DNA of 64,000 bases from Anoplopoma fimbria (lineage: Eukaryota; Chordata; Actinopteri; Perciformes; Anoplopomatidae): contig NC_072458.1 in NCBI RefSeq assembly GCF_027596085.1, positions 1,112,501 to 1,176,500 on the forward strand, in the 5' to 3' direction. Made by a program: the position numbers and the translations under genes. Of the stretch, positions 61,491-64,000 are shown piece after piece; the stretch's first letter is position 1, and each line of letters starts with the position of its first letter. The notes beneath the pieces were generated by a model. It did not search any database, was not told the DNA's origin, and saw only the letters and a list, made by a program, of their open reading frames with translations.

Positions 61491-62519
61491 GAAGAACAAC
61501 AATGCACAAGATTCATAGCGCGTTCTAATTGAACTGTAGGGCAGAGGGATTGGAAAAAATCCCCATCACATTGTTATTGGACTAACATAACAAGGACAAA
61601 TCGACTGTGGGAACAGTTAGACGAAGAGACGACTAACTTCCCTTTAGGAGAATAATCAAAATTAGAAAAAAGTGAGGTTGTGTGAAGCATTGCTATTTTT
61701 TAGCTGTTATTGTGCTTTTCTGAATGTACCAGTATTAAAAGCACTTTGCTGAATTCCTTCTCAACCTTGGACAAAACGTCAATGTAAATTCTGGTTTCGT
61801 ACGAGCTGAATCTAATTATCAGTTGGAAAATGTTGATGGTTAATACAATTTTAGGAGAGATTATTTCCAGGACATAAAATATGTCAATAAACAGGCTAGC
61901 CCACTATAGAATTTTTAAGCTTTTACATTTCTTATAAAAAAAGGCAGTTGCTAACAAGTGGCTAACTAAGTACACAAAACTCCATCACGCTGAACACTAG
62001 TCTGCCTTTAGCTTAGGTGGTGACGTGAAGTCAAGCTACAACTGCTGTAGTTTATAGCCTCACGTTAGCTTCCCACTTCAAAATTAACAAAAGTGGTGTT
62101 CATTTGTGATGAATATCTTGCTGAACAGACTTGTAAGTATCATAGACGTCTGTGTGCCTTGGAGCTTATGTTCTGCAATAATTCAAAACCAAATGGAAAA
62201 TCCCACTGACCTTTTGTCAAGGGAACCTGTGTGATGCTTACTGCCAGGTTTTCATTCAAAAATGTGTCATCCCTGCAGCACTCTATTAGTCAAACTGCAC
62301 ACTAAACCGAGTCAGACTCACTCAACTTTGAGCCACTCTACTTGCTGTAGAGTAGTAAACTAGGGGTATAAGACAAAAGTTGTAATTAAGAGGGGTTTTC
62401 ATTCATTATAAATATCAGTGTGTTTTTTTTAGATAAAGGGATCTGCAGCAGAAGAAACTTCCATGTTAGAATCAAAAAGGCATGGATGGTGCATGGTGAG
62501 AGCCTATGTGTGTGTCTGC
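61491..62519. other. Unannotated stretch
   Basis: The segment 61980-62140 (GTGGTGACGTGAAGTCAAGC, AGCCTCACGTTAGCTTCCCA) feels like a fish repeat, but I cannot support it with a second copy here. Confidence 0.35.
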
Positions 62520-62650
62520 AGTAACACGTCCGACCCCTCTTATCCCAGCGTTTGCAGACAGCGAGCACCTGAAGAGCAGCGGGTGATTACCGGCCTTAAT
62601 GGGCTTAACAAGCATGACAACAGGAGGTCTGCTGTCCGTCAATCAGAGGT
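62520..62650. promoter_or_regulatory. Candidate conserved non-coding element
   Basis: GCGAGCACCTGAAGAGCAGC (E-box CACCTG), GTGATTACCGGCCTTAATGG and CTGTCCGTCAATCAGAGG. Repeat-free and GC-moderate, then passing directly into a purine tract. Confidence 0.25.
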
Positions 62651-62689
62651 GAGGAGGTGAGAATGGAGCACAAGCCATTAGAGACAAAC

Positions 62690-62796
62690 AGAAAAAGGAA
62701 AAAAAAAAAGAAAGTGCTGAAGGGAGGTGGAATGATGAAGGGATGAAGGAAGAAGAGAGGGACAAAGGAAGGGTATAAGGGGCAATGAAGGAAACA
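62690..62796. repeat. Polypurine tract
   Basis: About 107 bases of GA-rich sequence with few pyrimidine interruptions, including an A12 run. Mirror-like stretches could form triplex DNA. Confidence 0.8.
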
Positions 62797-64000
62797 GTTG
62801 AATGAGCTGCCCGGTCAAAAACAAGAGGGTCATTTAAAGCTCATTTACTCTGGAAACTCAAGGGGAAATTTCTATCTATGGTACATTCTCTCTCTATCTA
62901 GTATCTTTCTATATTTTTCTCTCAAAACCTTCTGCCCAATCCCTTCCAAGGTTTGCATAATATCTATAAAACCATTCCACCTCCTTCTATTTTTTCCCTG
63001 GTGCTAGACCGAGGGAAGGACAGATTAACCGATCTGTAATGCATCACTTCAGCCATCCTGGTGCATTTATCAGAGCCTCTCCAGATCGATTTGTCATCAT
63101 GGCTGTTAGTGTTAGTGAAGTGGCGCTTCTCCCACCTATGCCATATGGCACCCCTTCATTCATTTTCCAATAAAAAGAAAATATATGTATATCTTGAACG
63201 TGTTTTACTTTAGAGATTATACAGATGTATTACACTTGCAGTATACGACATGACATTACCTTTAGACTGTTGACGGTACAATGTGACTGCTCTTATTGAT
63301 GTTGTGGGATGTTTTGCAGAGAATCCCTCTGCCATTCAGAGGGAACCCTGATAATCTTGAGGATATTAAGCTGTTGTTAAGCTGCTTCAGATTTTTAAAG
63401 TATTGGAGTTATTACAGTATGAAAGTTGAAACTGCATTAGAGTCTGAAGTGGTGGTTTAGGTTAGATCACAATCACATTCAAACTTGAGTTATGTTGTGG
63501 CATGTTGTAGAAATGAATCATCTTTTGTTTCCACATTCTTATTCTATTCTTCCACATGTTCATTAAGTTTGCAGTGGAACATTCTGAAGCTCTGCTGTGA
63601 TCGCTCTGAGACAGACATCAAGCGAGTGAGTTTTTTTTCTGTCAAGGGTGGAGTGTGTAAAAGTGAGTTTGCAACATGTTGTATCAAAGCACAAAATAAA
63701 CATAATCTGAATACTGATGTGTCCTCAGCAGTCTGGTTTACTTGTCAAGTAGTTGTATTGACATTTCTAAATCCAGTAAAGGTATATGTTTCCAACCATG
63801 ATTACTTTCCCGACCCCCTATGAAAAATGAGTGACCCCCTGTTCAATTTGTTCTGGCTACAAATCAGGCTGCACTTCGCCATGATGGGGTGTAATGATCC
63901 CAGCTTCCAGCTCTACACAACACCCCCAGCCCAGATACACTTATCTTATTTAGCTGAAAGCTCTTTGCTTTCATTCATGGTGGTCATAACTAAATGTTAT
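62797..64000. other. Unannotated stretch to window end
   Basis: No recognised repeat or exon. The 112-codon plus-strand frame at 63485-63823 has no domain. Confidence 0.4.

Overview
The window reads as non-coding DNA from a teleost fish, probably a percomorph. The sequence is AT-rich and carries many long CA/TG microsatellites. It also contains several interspersed families that I recognise from teleost genomes: an L2/Rex1-type LINE 3' tail, tRNA-derived SINEs, Tc1 and pogo DNA-transposon remnants, and four or five unclassified families. The species-level guess is inference from repeat content only. I found no protein-coding exon of a host gene, no tRNA or rRNA gene, and no CRISPR array. The only long reading frame with recognisable protein features is the end of a LINE reverse transcriptase (28904-29761, minus strand).

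Layout. 0-9 kb: one unclassified repeat (235-492), a duplicated block that includes two AC arrays (2.86-3.23 kb), another unclassified repeat (5.2-5.5 kb), and a very tight near-perfect hairpin at 8434-8481. 11.3-12.4 kb is the clearest piece of genome archaeology: a 725-bp pogo/Tigger-like element with TA target duplication and a broken transposase N-terminus, inserted cleanly inside an older unclassified repeat. 14-25 kb: TG and AT arrays, LINE tails and repeat fragments. 27-30 kb: a DANA-like SINE head, a 5'-truncated LINE with its 3' UTR, and an L2-type tail. 32-34 kb: three TG arrays within 1 kb and a half-kilobase repeat that starts GTTTACATGCAC. 39-41 kb: a nearly 600-bp repeat running into a (GTAT)18 array, a second repeat with an internal 85-bp duplication, and a 102-bp AC array. 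46-56 kb: Tc1 end, LINE 3'-UTR fragment, AC array, SINE and more repeat copies. 56-64 kb: mostly unannotated sequence with one GC-rich island.

Between the repeats lie several 100-400 bp blocks of balanced composition that contain homeodomain-type (TAATTA) and SOX/TCF-type cores. I flag them as candidate conserved non-coding elements. If they are real, the window would be a regulatory gene desert or a giant intron, but this cannot be shown without other genomes. No genes work together here. The story is layered transposition plus possible regulatory DNA. I see no strong evidence of an undescribed biological system; the most unusual unexplained structure is the 8.43-kb hairpin.
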